From the NCBI RefSeq assembly GCF_011045035.1, contig NZ_JAALAA010000004.1, forward strand, positions 62,001 to 126,000: DNA of 64,000 nt. Reading direction: 5' to 3'. This document shows positions 50,170-58,616 of this stretch, one piece after another (position 1 is the stretch's first letter; each line of letters opens with the position of its first letter). This DNA is from Nocardioides turkmenicus. GTDB taxonomy: Bacteria; Actinomycetota; Actinomycetes; Propionibacteriales; Nocardioidaceae. A model generated the notes under the pieces. The model was not told where the DNA came from, made no database searches, and was given only the letters and a program-made list of their open reading frames with translations. Made by a program: the position numbers and the translations under genes.

Positions 50170-50285
50170 GCCGAGTCGGCGCGTCAGTCCCAGAAAATCG
50201 GGTCGAGTCGGCGCATCTGCCCCAAGGGCGTGGGACAGATGCGCCGACTCGGCACGCTGAGGCGGGGCAGTAGCGCCGACTCGGC
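50170..50285. repeat. Nested four-copy inverted/direct repeat
   Basis: GCCGAGTCGGCGC-type units occur twice in direct order (50170 and about 50202, period 32) and twice inverted (about 50241 and 50273, period 32). The inner pair, 50204-50219 with 50236-50251, gives 16 perfect base pairs; the outer pair, 50170-50182 with 50273-50285, gives 13. It lies between convergent namZ and eda and is a capable bidirectional terminator. The unit continues as ATCTGyCCC and resembles the 21-bp repeats at 38.8 and 39.6 kb. Confidence 0.8.
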
Positions 50286-50295
50286 AGGGGTTGGG

Positions 50296-50925
50296 TCAGC
50301 GGAGGGCGGCGGTGGCGGCTGCGAGCGCGGTGACGCGGTCCCAGTCGCCGGAGGCGAGCGCGTCGGCGGGGGTGAGCCAGGAGCCGCCGACACAGCCGAC
50401 GTTGCGGAGGCTGAGGTAGCTCGGGGCGGTGGCGAGCGAGATGCCGCCGGTGGGGCAGAAGCGTGCGTCGGGCAGCACCGACGGCAGCGAGCCCAGGAAC
50501 TTGGCGCCGCCCGAGGCCTCGGCCGGGAAGAACTTCATCGCGGTGTGACCGGTCTCGAGCACCGCGAGGGCCTCGGACACGGTCGCGGTGCCGGGCAGGA
50601 ACGGCAGGCCGGTGTCGCGCATCGCACCGAGCAGCGTCGGAGTGGCACCCGGCGAGACCAGGAACTGGGCCCCGGCCGCCGCGGCCTCCTTGGCGAGCAG
50701 CGGCGTGGTCACCGTGCCGGCGCCGATCAGCACCTCCGGCACCTCGGCGGCGATGGCCCGGATGGCGTCGAGCGCCACCGGCGTACGCAGCGTCAGCTCG
50801 ACCACGGGCACGCCACCCTCGGCGAGGGCGCGGGCCACCGGCACCGCCTGGTCGATCGCGTCGACGACCACGACCGGGATCACCGGGGAGAGGTCGAGCA
50901 GGTCGGTGGACTTCAGGTCAGACAT
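50296..50925 (-). CDS. eda: 2-dehydro-3-deoxy-phosphogluconate aldolase
   Basis: The 209-residue class I aldolase splits KDPG to pyruvate and glyceraldehyde-3-phosphate. The Schiff-base lysine is in [10 protein letters not shown], the acid/base Glu in VVELTLRTP, and the phosphate site in [17 protein letters not shown] 50925 has AGGAGAG upstream and lies within the end of edd, an 8-bp overlap that ensures coupling. With edd it completes the Entner-Doudoroff route, feeding the GAPDH step. A ROK regulator is divergent from the operon. Confidence 0.95.
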   Translation of the reverse strand: MSDLKSTDLLDLSPVIPVVVVDAIDQAVPVARALAEGGVPVVELTLRTPVALDAIRAIAAEVPEVLIGAGTVTTPLLAKEAAAAGAQFLVSPGATPTLLGAMRDTGLPFLPGTATVSEALAVLETGHTAMKFFPAEASGGAKFLGSLPSVLPDARFCPTGGISLATAPSYLSLRNVGCVGGSWLTPADALASGDWDRVTALAAATAALR

Positions 50926-52783
50926 GGACGGGGCTCTCCTGGGACGATGCGGCGAACTGGAAGACAGAGGCGCCGGTGTCGGCGGAACCGACGGTGGCAC
51001 GGAAGGCGCTGAAGAGCTCGCGGCCGGTGCCACGCCACTCGGCGTCGAGCGGCGCGCGGCCGGTCGCCGGGCGGTGCGCGAACTCGTCGGCGTCGACTCC
51101 GATCGAGAGCGTACCGGCGACGGCGTCGACGGTGATCAGGTCGCCGTCCTGCACCCGCGCGAGCGGTCCGCCGAGCGCGGCCTCGGGGGTGAGGTGGATG
51201 GCGGCCGGCACCTTGCCGGACGCGCCGGACATCCGGCCATCGGTGACGATGGCGACGTGCTGGCCGCGGTCCTGCATGACACCGAGGGCCGGGGTGAGCT
51301 TGTGCAGCTCGGGCATCCCGTTGGCCGCCGGGCCCTGGTAGCGGACCACCGCGACGAAGTCGCGACCGTCGAGGCGACCCTCGGAGAAGGCGGTGAGGAA
51401 GTCGGCCTGGTCGTCGAAGACGACCGCGGGGGCGGAGACGACCCGGTGCTCGGGCGCGACCGCGGAGGTCTTGATGACCGCGGTGCCGAGCTCGCCGGTC
51501 AGCACCCGCAGGCCACCGTCAGGCGAGAAGGGATCCGAAGCCGGCCGGAGCACGTCGAGGTCGCCGGAGACCGGCGCGCCCTCGACCAGCTCGACGTCGC
51601 CGTCGCGGGTGAGTCGCAGCTCCTGGGTGTAGGTCGACAGCCCCGGCCCCAGGATCGTGGTGACGTCCTCGTGGAGCAGCCCGGCCTCGAGCAGGGTGCG
51701 GATCAGGAAGCTCACGCCGCCGGCCGCGTGGAAGTGGTTCACGTCGGCGGAGCCGTTGGGGTACATCCGGGTGAGCAGCGGCACGACCGGCGACAGGTCG
51801 GAGATGTCACCCCAGGTCAGCTGGATCCCGGCGGCGCGCGCGATGGCGACCAGGTGCATCGTGTGGTTGGTCGAGCCGCCCGAGGCGAGCAGCGCGACGC
51901 AGGCGTTGATGATCGACTTCTCGTCGATCATCTCGCCCACACCCGGACCACCGCTCAGCGCCAGCTCGGTCGCACGCGCGGCGGCTGCGCGGGTGAGCGC
52001 GGCCCGCAGCAGGGTGTCCGGGGAGGCGAACGAGGAGCCCGGCAGGTGCAGACCGAGCACCTCCATCAGCAGCTGGTTGGAGTTGGCGGTGCCGTAGAAG
52101 GTGCAGGTGCCGCGGGAGTGGTAGCTGGCGGCCTCGGCCTCGAGCAGCTCTTCGCGGGTGGCCTCGCCGGCTGCGTACCGCTGGCGAACGCGGGCCTTCT
52201 CCTTGTTGGGGAGGCCGGAGGACATCGGGCCGGCCGGCACGAAGACGGTCGGCAGGTGGCCGAACGAGAGGGCGCCGATCAGCAGACCCGGCACGATCTT
52301 GTCGCACACGCCCAGCATCAGCGCCGAGTCGAACATATCGTGGGAGAGTGCGATCCCGGCCGACATCGCGATCACGTCGCGGGAGAAGAGCGAGACCTGC
52401 ATGCCGTCGCGGCCCTGGGTGATGCCGTCGCACATCGCGGGTACGCCACCGGCGACCTGCGCCAGCCCGCCGGCCCGCATCACCGCGGCCTTGAGGAGCG
52501 GCGGGTAGGTCTCGTAGGGCGCGTGCGCCGAGAGCATGTCGTTGTAGGAGGTCACGATCGCGACGTTGGGCTTCGCCGCCGGGGTGATCACCTTGAGCTC
52601 GGCCTTGGTCGGCGCGGTGGAGGCCGCGAAACCGTGCGCGAGGTTGCTGCACGCGAGCCGACCGCGGGCGGGCCCGGCGACACGGGCGGCCGCGATGCGA
52701 GCCAGGTAGTCGGCCCGGGTGGCGGCGGAACGCTCGACGAGACGAGCGGTGACGTCGGCGACGGTGGGGGAAACGGCAGTCAC
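50918..52783 (-). CDS. edd: 6-phosphogluconate dehydratase
   Basis: The 621-residue enzyme dehydrates 6-phosphogluconate to KDPG. The Fe-S cysteines of the IlvD/Edd family are in [21 protein letters not shown] (also the metal site) and LGVCDKI. The substrate/phosphate segment is [25 protein letters not shown]. The C-terminal barrel ends with [22 protein letters not shown]. The start is GTG 52783 behind GGAGG. It is the first gene of the edd-eda operon, and the spacer to the ROK gene is full of regularly spaced motifs. Confidence 0.95.
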   Translation of the reverse strand: MTAVSPTVADVTARLVERSAATRADYLARIAAARVAGPARGRLACSNLAHGFAASTAPTKAELKVITPAAKPNVAIVTSYNDMLSAHAPYETYPPLLKAAVMRAGGLAQVAGGVPAMCDGITQGRDGMQVSLFSRDVIAMSAGIALSHDMFDSALMLGVCDKIVPGLLIGALSFGHLPTVFVPAGPMSSGLPNKEKARVRQRYAAGEATREELLEAEAASYHSRGTCTFYGTANSNQLLMEVLGLHLPGSSFASPDTLLRAALTRAAAARATELALSGGPGVGEMIDEKSIINACVALLASGGSTNHTMHLVAIARAAGIQLTWGDISDLSPVVPLLTRMYPNGSADVNHFHAAGGVSFLIRTLLEAGLLHEDVTTILGPGLSTYTQELRLTRDGDVELVEGAPVSGDLDVLRPASDPFSPDGGLRVLTGELGTAVIKTSAVAPEHRVVSAPAVVFDDQADFLTAFSEGRLDGRDFVAVVRYQGPAANGMPELHKLTPALGVMQDRGQHVAIVTDGRMSGASGKVPAAIHLTPEAALGGPLARVQDGDLITVDAVAGTLSIGVDADEFAHRPATGRAPLDAEWRGTGRELFSAFRATVGSADTGASVFQFAASSQESPVHV

Positions 52784-52799
52784 GGGTCCTCCAAAAGGC

Positions 52800-52855
52800 T
52801 GTGTGCTTTGGCACACAATGTCACGATCTTTGGATCGATACAAGTAAATCTTTGG
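52800..52855. promoter_or_regulatory. edd/rok control region: dyad and three CTTTGG at 22-bp steps
   Basis: TGTGTGCTTTGGCACACA (52800-52817) is a dyad with 6-bp arms resembling a CRP or ROK site. CTTTGG recurs at 52806, 52828 and 52850, exactly 22 bp apart, the last two as ATCTTTGG. Regular two-turn spacing suggests a protein binding several times on one face of the DNA, probably the ROK regulator encoded alongside. Confidence 0.6.
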
Positions 52856-52889
52856 TACGTCGAAGACATAAGTGGCGTAGGCTCGCCTC

Positions 52890-54053
52890 ATGCCCGAGAT
52901 GACAACCGCCGCCGACGTCCTCGATCTGGTGCGCTCCGGACGCGCCGTGACCCGCAGCGATCTGCAGAAGACGACCGGCCTGTCGCGTACGGCCGTGGTC
53001 TCGCGGGTCTCGGCCCTCGTCGACGCCGGGCTGCTCCTCACCGGCGAGGAGCTCGCCTCCACCGGTGGCCGACCGCCGGGGTCGCTGAGCTTCAACGCCG
53101 ACGCCGGAGTCGTCCTGGCGGTGGCGATCGGGCGCTCCCGCAGCCAGCTGGCCGTCTTCGACCTCGACGGCCGCGAGCTCGCCGGGGACACCCGCGACCA
53201 CGAGGTCGGGATCGCCGCCGACGACCTGATGCCTGACGTGACCGACCGGCTCGAGCGACTCCTGGAGGGCATCGAGCCGCCGGTGCTCGGCGTCGGGATG
53301 AGCCTGCCCGGCGTGGTCGACCCGGTCCGCCGGGTCTCGGTCGACTCACCGGTGATGCGGGGCTGGGACGGCGTCGCGCTCGACCCCTACTTCGAGCGGC
53401 TCACCGACGGCCCGCTGGTGCTCGTGAACGACACCGATGCCCTGGCCACGGCCGAGCTCTTCGGCAGCGGGCTCCACCCGCGCGACGCGCTCGTCGTCAA
53501 GGCGTCCACCGGCCTCGGCCTGGCGGTCATCGCCGACGGCAAGGTGCTGCGCGGCCACGCCGGCGCCGTCGGCGAGATCGGCCACACCCGGGTCGAGTCC
53601 GCCGGCGAGCGCCCCTGCCGCTGCGGGGCGACCGGCTGCCTGGAGACCGTCGCGGCCGGCTGGGCGCTGACCCAGGGCCTGGTCGACTCCGGCGTCTCCG
53701 CCGGCCACATCCGCGATCTCGTCGCCGCCGCACTCGCCGGCGACGCGATCGCCCGCGGCCTGCTGCGCGAGGCCGGCCGCCAGCTCGGCGAGGTGCTGGC
53801 GATCGCGATCAACCTGCTCAACCCCGAGGTCGTCGTCATCGGCGGCGACATGGCGGCCGCCTTCGACCTGTTCACCGCGGGCGTGCGCGAGACGGTCTAC
53901 TCCCGCTCGACCGCGCTGGCCACCCGCGACCTCACCTTCGTACCCTCCACCCACGCCGACTCCACCGGCATGGTCGGCTGCGCCGCGGTGGCCATCAACC
54001 ACCTGCTCTCCCCCGAGCGTCTCGACGCCCAGCTGGGTGCCGCTGCCAAGTAG
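52890..54053 (+). CDS. ROK-family transcriptional regulator, probable Entner-Doudoroff regulator
   Basis: The 387-residue protein has an N-terminal winged HTH ([33 protein letters not shown]) and a ROK sugar-kinase-like domain. It keeps the zinc motif [10 protein letters not shown] and GHTRVE, but its ATP and catalytic residues look regulatory ([16 protein letters not shown]). It would bind a sugar or phosphosugar and control divergent edd-eda. ATG 52890 is used; an ATG four codons later is possible. It ends 11 bp before a convergent SIMPL gene. Confidence 0.9.
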   Translation: MPEMTTAADVLDLVRSGRAVTRSDLQKTTGLSRTAVVSRVSALVDAGLLLTGEELASTGGRPPGSLSFNADAGVVLAVAIGRSRSQLAVFDLDGRELAGDTRDHEVGIAADDLMPDVTDRLERLLEGIEPPVLGVGMSLPGVVDPVRRVSVDSPVMRGWDGVALDPYFERLTDGPLVLVNDTDALATAELFGSGLHPRDALVVKASTGLGLAVIADGKVLRGHAGAVGEIGHTRVESAGERPCRCGATGCLETVAAGWALTQGLVDSGVSAGHIRDLVAAALAGDAIARGLLREAGRQLGEVLAIAINLLNPEVVVIGGDMAAAFDLFTAGVRETVYSRSTALATRDLTFVPSTHADSTGMVGCAAVAINHLLSPERLDAQLGAAAK

Positions 54054-54064
54054 CCCGTCAACGG

Positions 54065-54730
54065 TCAGGAGGTGACCGTGAAGGCGGCCTCGACCTCGGC
54101 GTTGACCGTGATGTCGTCGGGATCGAAGGCCAGGTCAGGAGCGGTCGAGCCCCGATGCATCTTGGGCGCGGCCGCCATCTCCATGGCCGCCGACGCGTAC
54201 GCGACCTCATGGCTGACGCCGACGTCGTTGATGCTCCGGACCGCGACCGGCCCGAGGTCGAGCGCATCGGCGTAGTCCTGCGCACGCACCTTCGCCTGGC
54301 GCACCGCCTCCTGACGTACGTCCCGCTCGACCTTCAGGCGGCTGTCCTTGGTCAGGCGCCACTCGATGTGGTGGACCTGGAGACCGTCGTCGGCCGCGGT
54401 GCGGCCGACCCAGGCCGACAGCGCCGTGAAGTCGACGAACTCGGCCGTGAGCCCCACGGACGCCCGGTGCACGAGCGGCAGCTGCTTTCCGTCCTGGCTC
54501 CACGGCCGCTCCGCCGACGTACGAACCCGCTGGACGACGAACCGCTCGATCGCGCCATCCCGCTCGAGGCGCTCGAGCTCCGCCCGCACGCCGTGCAGTC
54601 CCCGCTGCACCCGCTCCATCACCGGCTCCGGCGAGGACCCGTCGAACACGACCTCGGCCGACACCACCCCGCGCTCCGGCGCCACCTCGACGCTGTGTGA
54701 CCCACGCACCTTGATCAGGATGTCGCTCAT
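54065..54730 (-). CDS. SIMPL (DUF541) domain protein
   Basis: The 221-residue protein has the SIMPL pattern: IKVRGSHSVEVAPERGVVSAEVVF at the N-terminus, repeated beta-alpha units, and the segment RLKVERDVRQEAVRQAKVRAQDYADALDLGPVAVRSIND. There is no signal peptide, so it appears cytoplasmic, unlike several secreted relatives. The family function is poorly understood (stress, oxidative damage). ATG 54730 was used; only 39 bp separate it from the divergent ltrA gene. Confidence 0.85.
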   Translation of the reverse strand: MSDILIKVRGSHSVEVAPERGVVSAEVVFDGSSPEPVMERVQRGLHGVRAELERLERDGAIERFVVQRVRTSAERPWSQDGKQLPLVHRASVGLTAEFVDFTALSAWVGRTAADDGLQVHHIEWRLTKDSRLKVERDVRQEAVRQAKVRAQDYADALDLGPVAVRSINDVGVSHEVAYASAAMEMAAAPKMHRGSTAPDLAFDPDDITVNAEVEAAFTVTS

Positions 54731-54769
54731 GCCACGAAACGTACGCTCCCAGGTCCTATCCTCACCAGG

Positions 54770-56002
54770 GTGAATGCAACGAGCCGCCTGCGGCAGATGA
54801 CCGGACGCGACCCGCACGAGGACCATCGGGCCGCCACCCCCTTGGAGCTGCTCTTCGACCTCACCTTCGTGGTGGCCTTCGGGGTGAGCGGCAACGAGCT
54901 GGCCCATCAGCTCGCGGAAGGACACATCGCGGCGGGGATCGTGGCGTTCTGCTTCGCCTCGTTCGCGATCTGCTGGGCCTGGATCAACTACTCCTGGATG
55001 GCCTCGGCCTACGACACCGACGACTGGGCGTTCCGGCTGCTCACGATGGTGCAGATGGTCGGTGTGATCATCATGGCGCTCGGCCTGCCGGAGCTGTTCG
55101 AGAGCATCCACGAGGGTCACCGGCTCCACAACGAGATCGTGATCGTCGGGTACGTCGTGATGCGGGTCGCGCTCTGCGGCCAATGGATGCGCGCCTGGCG
55201 TCAGGACCCGGCCCGACGCCCCGCGCACCGGGTCTACCTGATCACGATCCTCACGGCGCAGGTGCTCTGGTGCATCATCGCCATCCTGCCGCTGACCGTG
55301 TCCGTCGCGTTCGCGGCGATGCTGGTGCCCCTGGTGATCGAGCTGGTCGGTCCGTTCATCGCCGAGCGCCACTTCGGCGGCACACCCTGGCACGCCCACC
55401 ACATCGCCGAGCGCTACGGCCTGCTGACGATCATCACCCTCGGCGAGGGCGTGATCGGCACCGTCGCGGTGATGTCCGCGATCGTCCACGAGCCGGAGCT
55501 CGGGTGGAGCCTCGACGCGATCCTGCTGCTCACGGCCGGGATCGGCCTGACCTTCGGCCAGTGGTGGACCTACTTCACGATCCCCTGGGCAGAGGTGCTC
55601 CACCGCCGTCGCGACCGCTCGTTCCTGTGGGGCTACGGCCACATCCTGCTCTTCGCCTCGATCGCAGCCACCGGCGCCGGCCTCCACGTGGCCGCCTACC
55701 TGCTCGAGCACCACTCCAAGCTCGGCGAGGTCGGCACGGTCGCGTCCGTGACGATCCCGGTCGCGGCCTACGCCCTGCTCCTGTACGTCCTCTACAACTC
55801 GTTCATGCACGTGATCGACCCGTTCCACATCCTCCTGGTCGGGCTCACCGCCGCCGTGCTGATCGCGAGCATCGTGATGGCGGTCGCGGGCGTGCCGGTG
55901 GCGTGGTGCCTCATCGTCGTCGCGCTGGCGCCGGTGGTCACCATCGTCGGCTACGAAGCCGTCGGCCACCGCCACATGGTCGACCACCTCGACGCCCTCT
56001 GA
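54770..56002 (+). CDS. ltrA: LtrA-family membrane protein
   Basis: The 410-residue protein has about 11 membrane helices and the diagnostic N-terminal block ATPLELLFDLTFVVAFGVSGNELAHQ plus HIAERYGLLTIITLGEGVIGT. LtrA was named for low-temperature growth in Listeria; the molecular activity is unknown. The start is GTG 54770. A strong hairpin follows the stop. The gene is divergent from the SIMPL gene and convergent with a PadR-type regulator. Confidence 0.9.
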   Translation: MNATSRLRQMTGRDPHEDHRAATPLELLFDLTFVVAFGVSGNELAHQLAEGHIAAGIVAFCFASFAICWAWINYSWMASAYDTDDWAFRLLTMVQMVGVIIMALGLPELFESIHEGHRLHNEIVIVGYVVMRVALCGQWMRAWRQDPARRPAHRVYLITILTAQVLWCIIAILPLTVSVAFAAMLVPLVIELVGPFIAERHFGGTPWHAHHIAERYGLLTIITLGEGVIGTVAVMSAIVHEPELGWSLDAILLLTAGIGLTFGQWWTYFTIPWAEVLHRRRDRSFLWGYGHILLFASIAATGAGLHVAAYLLEHHSKLGEVGTVASVTIPVAAYALLLYVLYNSFMHVIDPFHILLVGLTAAVLIASIVMAVAGVPVAWCLIVVALAPVVTIVGYEAVGHRHMVDHLDAL

Positions 56003-56018
56003 GTCGGCCGCGAATTGA

Positions 56019-56054
56019 GCAGGTGCCCCACGCTCGGGAGCGTGGGGCACCTGC
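56019..56054. terminator. Bidirectional terminator between ltrA and padR-type gene
   Basis: GCAGGTGCCCCACGCT (56019-56034) and AGCGTGGGGCACCTGC (56039-56054) form 16 perfect pairs around CGGG. It sits midway between convergent stop codons. Confidence 0.92.
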
Positions 56055-56066
56055 CGTTGCTGGAGA

Positions 56067-56912
56067 TCAGGCCTTCGGGTCGGGGCCGGGGTCGTCGCCG
56101 TCGTCCGTCTCCTCGGCCTCGTCGATCTGCTCGGCGGTGATGGTGTGCTCATCGTCGCCGGCCGCGAGGAGGCCGTAGAGCTTGCGGCGGGTGTCGGCGA
56201 GGATGTCGGCGGCGGCCTGGCGCTGGGCGTCGGTGCCGGAGGTGGCGAGCTGCCACACGGCCGGGAGCACCTGGGCGAGCTCGCCGCCGAGGACTCCGAA
56301 GCCGGCCAGGTCACCCAGACCACCGGGACCACCACGGCCGCCGCGGCTCTGCTCGCGGGCGTTGTCGACGGCCTTGTCGAACGGCTTCCAAACCGCCGCC
56401 AGCTCGTCGCTGTGCTCAGTGGCGTAGGTCTTGCCGGCCTCGGTCAGCCGGATCGCCCGGCGGCCGTGCTCGTCGTCGGACTCCACGAGACCCTCGTCCT
56501 CGAGCTGCTGGATGGTCGGGTAGACCGAGCCGGGGCTCGGCCGCCACTCACCCGAGCTGCGCTCGGAGATCTGCTGGATCACCTGGTAGCCGTTGATCAC
56601 CTGGCCCTGCTCGGCCGCTTCGGCCATCACGTAGATGATGGCGGAGCGTACGTCGCCACGACGGACCCGGGGACCGGGCCGCTGCGGGGGCTGGTTGTCG
56701 AAGCCGAGCAGCGCCGCGATCCAGGGCGGCGGGCCGGCCGGTCCGCGTCCGCGACCGTGGTGGCCGCCCTGCCATCCGGGTCCACCCCAACCAGGTCCGC
56801 CCCAGCCGGGACCACCCTGCCAGCCATGGGAGCGGCGCGGGCCGCCCTTGCCGAACTCTCGACCGATCTGGTCGATCCACTCACCCCACGGGTTGCTGTT
56901 GTTGTACGTCAT
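56067..56912 (-). CDS. PadR-type regulator with Gly/Trp-rich N-terminus
   Basis: The 281-residue protein has an unusual N-terminal 75 residues rich in Gly, Trp and Pro with three GGPGW repeats, then a PadR winged HTH (RGDVRSAIIYVMAEAAEQGQVINGYQVIQQISERSSGEWRPSPGSVYPTIQQLEDEGLV). A Gly-rich linker and a helical part that may dimerise follow. The ATG at 56912 is preceded by GAAAGAGAG; 24 residues upstream are not needed. A CGATATATCG site lies 40 bp upstream. The Gly/Trp region could phase-separate or contact membranes, but that is speculation. The regulated gene is unknown; the neighbour downstream is convergent. Confidence 0.85.
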   Translation of the reverse strand: MTYNNSNPWGEWIDQIGREFGKGGPRRSHGWQGGPGWGGPGWGGPGWQGGHHGRGRGPAGPPPWIAALLGFDNQPPQRPGPRVRRGDVRSAIIYVMAEAAEQGQVINGYQVIQQISERSSGEWRPSPGSVYPTIQQLEDEGLVESDDEHGRRAIRLTEAGKTYATEHSDELAAVWKPFDKAVDNAREQSRGGRGGPGGLGDLAGFGVLGGELAQVLPAVWQLATSGTDAQRQAAADILADTRRKLYGLLAAGDDEHTITAEQIDEAEETDDGDDPGPDPKA

Positions 56913-56951
56913 CGGGTTCTCTCTTTCAGAAGTCTCGATCGCGTTCCTTCG

Positions 56952-56961
56952 CGATATATCG
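56952..56961. promoter_or_regulatory. CGATATATCG palindrome, PadR operator candidate
   Basis: The perfect 10-bp palindrome CGATATATCG, flanked as TTCG...TGATCG, lies 40 bp upstream of the PadR-type gene. TA-rich symmetrical sites of this kind stand out strongly against the GC-rich background and are common autoregulatory sites of this regulator group. Confidence 0.6.
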
Positions 56962-57003
56962 TGATCGTACGCCGCTCCACACACCCGTTCAAGCGAAATG
57001 GAA

Positions 57004-57031
57004 GGGAGCCCCCGGAAATCCGGGGGCTCCC
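57004..57031 (-). terminator. Terminator of the TM-helix protein gene
   Basis: GGGAGCCCCCGGA (57004-57016) and TCCGGGGGCTCCC (57019-57031) pair over up to 13 bp with a small AA-centred loop, just beyond the stop of the conserved-TM-helix gene on the minus strand. Confidence 0.85.
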
Positions 57032-57061
57032 TGAGTCAGACCCTGACGGTCGTCGCTGCGA

Positions 57062-58378
57062 TCAGACGCCGGGCGTCTGGGGCGGCGGCGGGGTCGTCGG
57101 CGGGGTCTGGGGCGTGGTCGGCGTGGTCGCCGCGCGCGCACCACCCTGCGCCTGGAGGCGCTCCAGCTGACGGGCGGCAGCGTCGCGACCACCCAGGCCG
57201 AAGGCGAGCGCCGCGGCAGCGGCACCACCGACGACCACGGCACCGAAGCCGAGGTTGATGATCGAGTCGGCCAGACCCATGAACTTGAGCCCGATGGCGA
57301 CGAACAGCGCGATCGTGGCGTACTTCAGGATCTGCGAGGCCGCGCCGGAGACCAGCTTGGCGATCGTGGTGGCGATGAAGAAGCCGGCAGCGATGATCGC
57401 CGCACCGAAGATGACCTTGCCGCCCAGCTCGAGCACCTCGCTGATGAACGCGGTGATCTGCGGGAAGTCGAGCATCTGCGCGGCCATCACGGCGAAGAAC
57501 AGCACGATGCCGATCTGCACGATCTTGGTGATCGCCGGGGTGGCGCTCTTGTCGGCGGGGAGCACGTCCATGGAGTGCAGCGAACGGTCCAGGCCGACGC
57601 CGTCGACGATGCCACCGATCAGGTCAGCGGCGAAGCGGGCGATGAAGACGCCGATCGCGAGCAGGATGCCCGCGGCGATGATCTTCGGGATGGCGGCCAG
57701 GATCATGTCGAGCATGTCGGTCGCCGGGTCGGAGATCGACCGGATGCCGAGGATCTGCAGGGCGGCGATCGCGACCACGATCATGATCATCGAGTAGAGG
57801 ACCAGGCCGATGACCTTGACGATCTGGCGACCCTGCGAGGCACCCGTGGCGGCCGCGGATCCCGGCGGCGCGGTGCCCGGCGCCTGACCGGACACTCGGG
57901 TGCGGTTCGGGTCGACCCCGACTGTGGCGTCCATCGTGTCGCTCGCCTTGCGCGCGCCGTCACCGAGCCAACGGTCCCAGGGCAGAGCCCCGAGGGCGGT
58001 CTCGACGAGCTGGCGCACCACCTTCGCGAGCAGCGCACCGACGATGAACACGAAGATGGCCCCGATGAGGTTCGGCAGGAACCCGAGGATCCCGTCGAGC
58101 AGCCCCTGGATCGGTGCGAGCACCTGCGAGAGCCCAAAGAGCTGTAGCAGCGCAATCAGGCCGAACAGCCAGACGAGTAGGGCTGCCACCGAGCCGAGAC
58201 TCGCGCCGATGCTGTCACCGTCCGAGCCGGCCTTCTGGAGCACTCCGATCTTCGAGGTCAGCTTCTTGAACGCCCACGCGACGATCTTGGCGATGATCCA
58301 CGTGACGACGAGGATGGCGATGGCGGCAAGCACTTTGCCCCCGAGAGCCACCCAGTCGATGTCCTTCAAGGCATCCAT
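57062..58378 (-). CDS. Conserved TM-helix repeat protein (CmpX-like, mechanosensitive-channel-related)
   Basis: The 438-residue membrane protein has repeated units of the form ...ILGFLPNLIGAIFVFIVGALLAKVVRQLVE and ...ILAAIPKIIAAGILLAIGVFIARFAADLIG, each a TM_helix module, plus further helices (about ten in all). The C-terminus is a Pro/Thr/Gln-rich tail. Such proteins are often annotated as mechanosensitive channels, but the MscS beta domain is absent. ATG 58378 follows GGGGGAGAG. The 238-bp spacer upstream carries several GACGC motifs and a GACGCA/TGCGTC dyad at 58519-58533. Osmotic or membrane-stress roles are guesses. Confidence 0.8.
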   Translation of the reverse strand: MDALKDIDWVALGGKVLAAIAILVVTWIIAKIVAWAFKKLTSKIGVLQKAGSDGDSIGASLGSVAALLVWLFGLIALLQLFGLSQVLAPIQGLLDGILGFLPNLIGAIFVFIVGALLAKVVRQLVETALGALPWDRWLGDGARKASDTMDATVGVDPNRTRVSGQAPGTAPPGSAAATGASQGRQIVKVIGLVLYSMIMIVVAIAALQILGIRSISDPATDMLDMILAAIPKIIAAGILLAIGVFIARFAADLIGGIVDGVGLDRSLHSMDVLPADKSATPAITKIVQIGIVLFFAVMAAQMLDFPQITAFISEVLELGGKVIFGAAIIAAGFFIATTIAKLVSGAASQILKYATIALFVAIGLKFMGLADSIINLGFGAVVVGGAAAAALAFGLGGRDAAARQLERLQAQGGARAATTPTTPQTPPTTPPPPQTPGV

Positions 58379-58518
58379 CTATCTCTCCCCCTATGCGGGT
58401 ATTGAATTCAGGGTGCCTGGGAATCGACGCGCAGTCCCGAGTGGCGCACGCAACAGGCACCTCTGCTGTAGAGACGTTTACCCAGCGAGGCTCAAGACGC
58501 AAGTTTGCCGCTCCAACG

Positions 58519-58533
58519 GACGCAAAATGCGTC
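58519..58533. promoter_or_regulatory. GACGCA-AAA-TGCGTC dyad upstream of the TM-helix gene
   Basis: A 15-bp dyad with 6-bp perfect arms lies in the 238-bp spacer between the M3 peptidase stop and the TM-helix gene start. Further GACGC copies occur around 58425, 58495 and 58550. A regulator site is plausible, but no regulator is identifiable. Confidence 0.35.
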
Positions 58534-58616
58534 AACCTTTACGAAAATTGACGCCCAGAGCCCTGCTACATCTCCGCCGCAGACGTACCCGTACTTGCCG
58601 CCTTTTATGCGAACCG

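Noticed and set aside
50588-53236. Long plus-strand frame of 882 codons across eda, edd and the edd-rok spacer
   Set aside because: Shadow of edd, whose Fe-S and substrate motifs are clear on the other strand.
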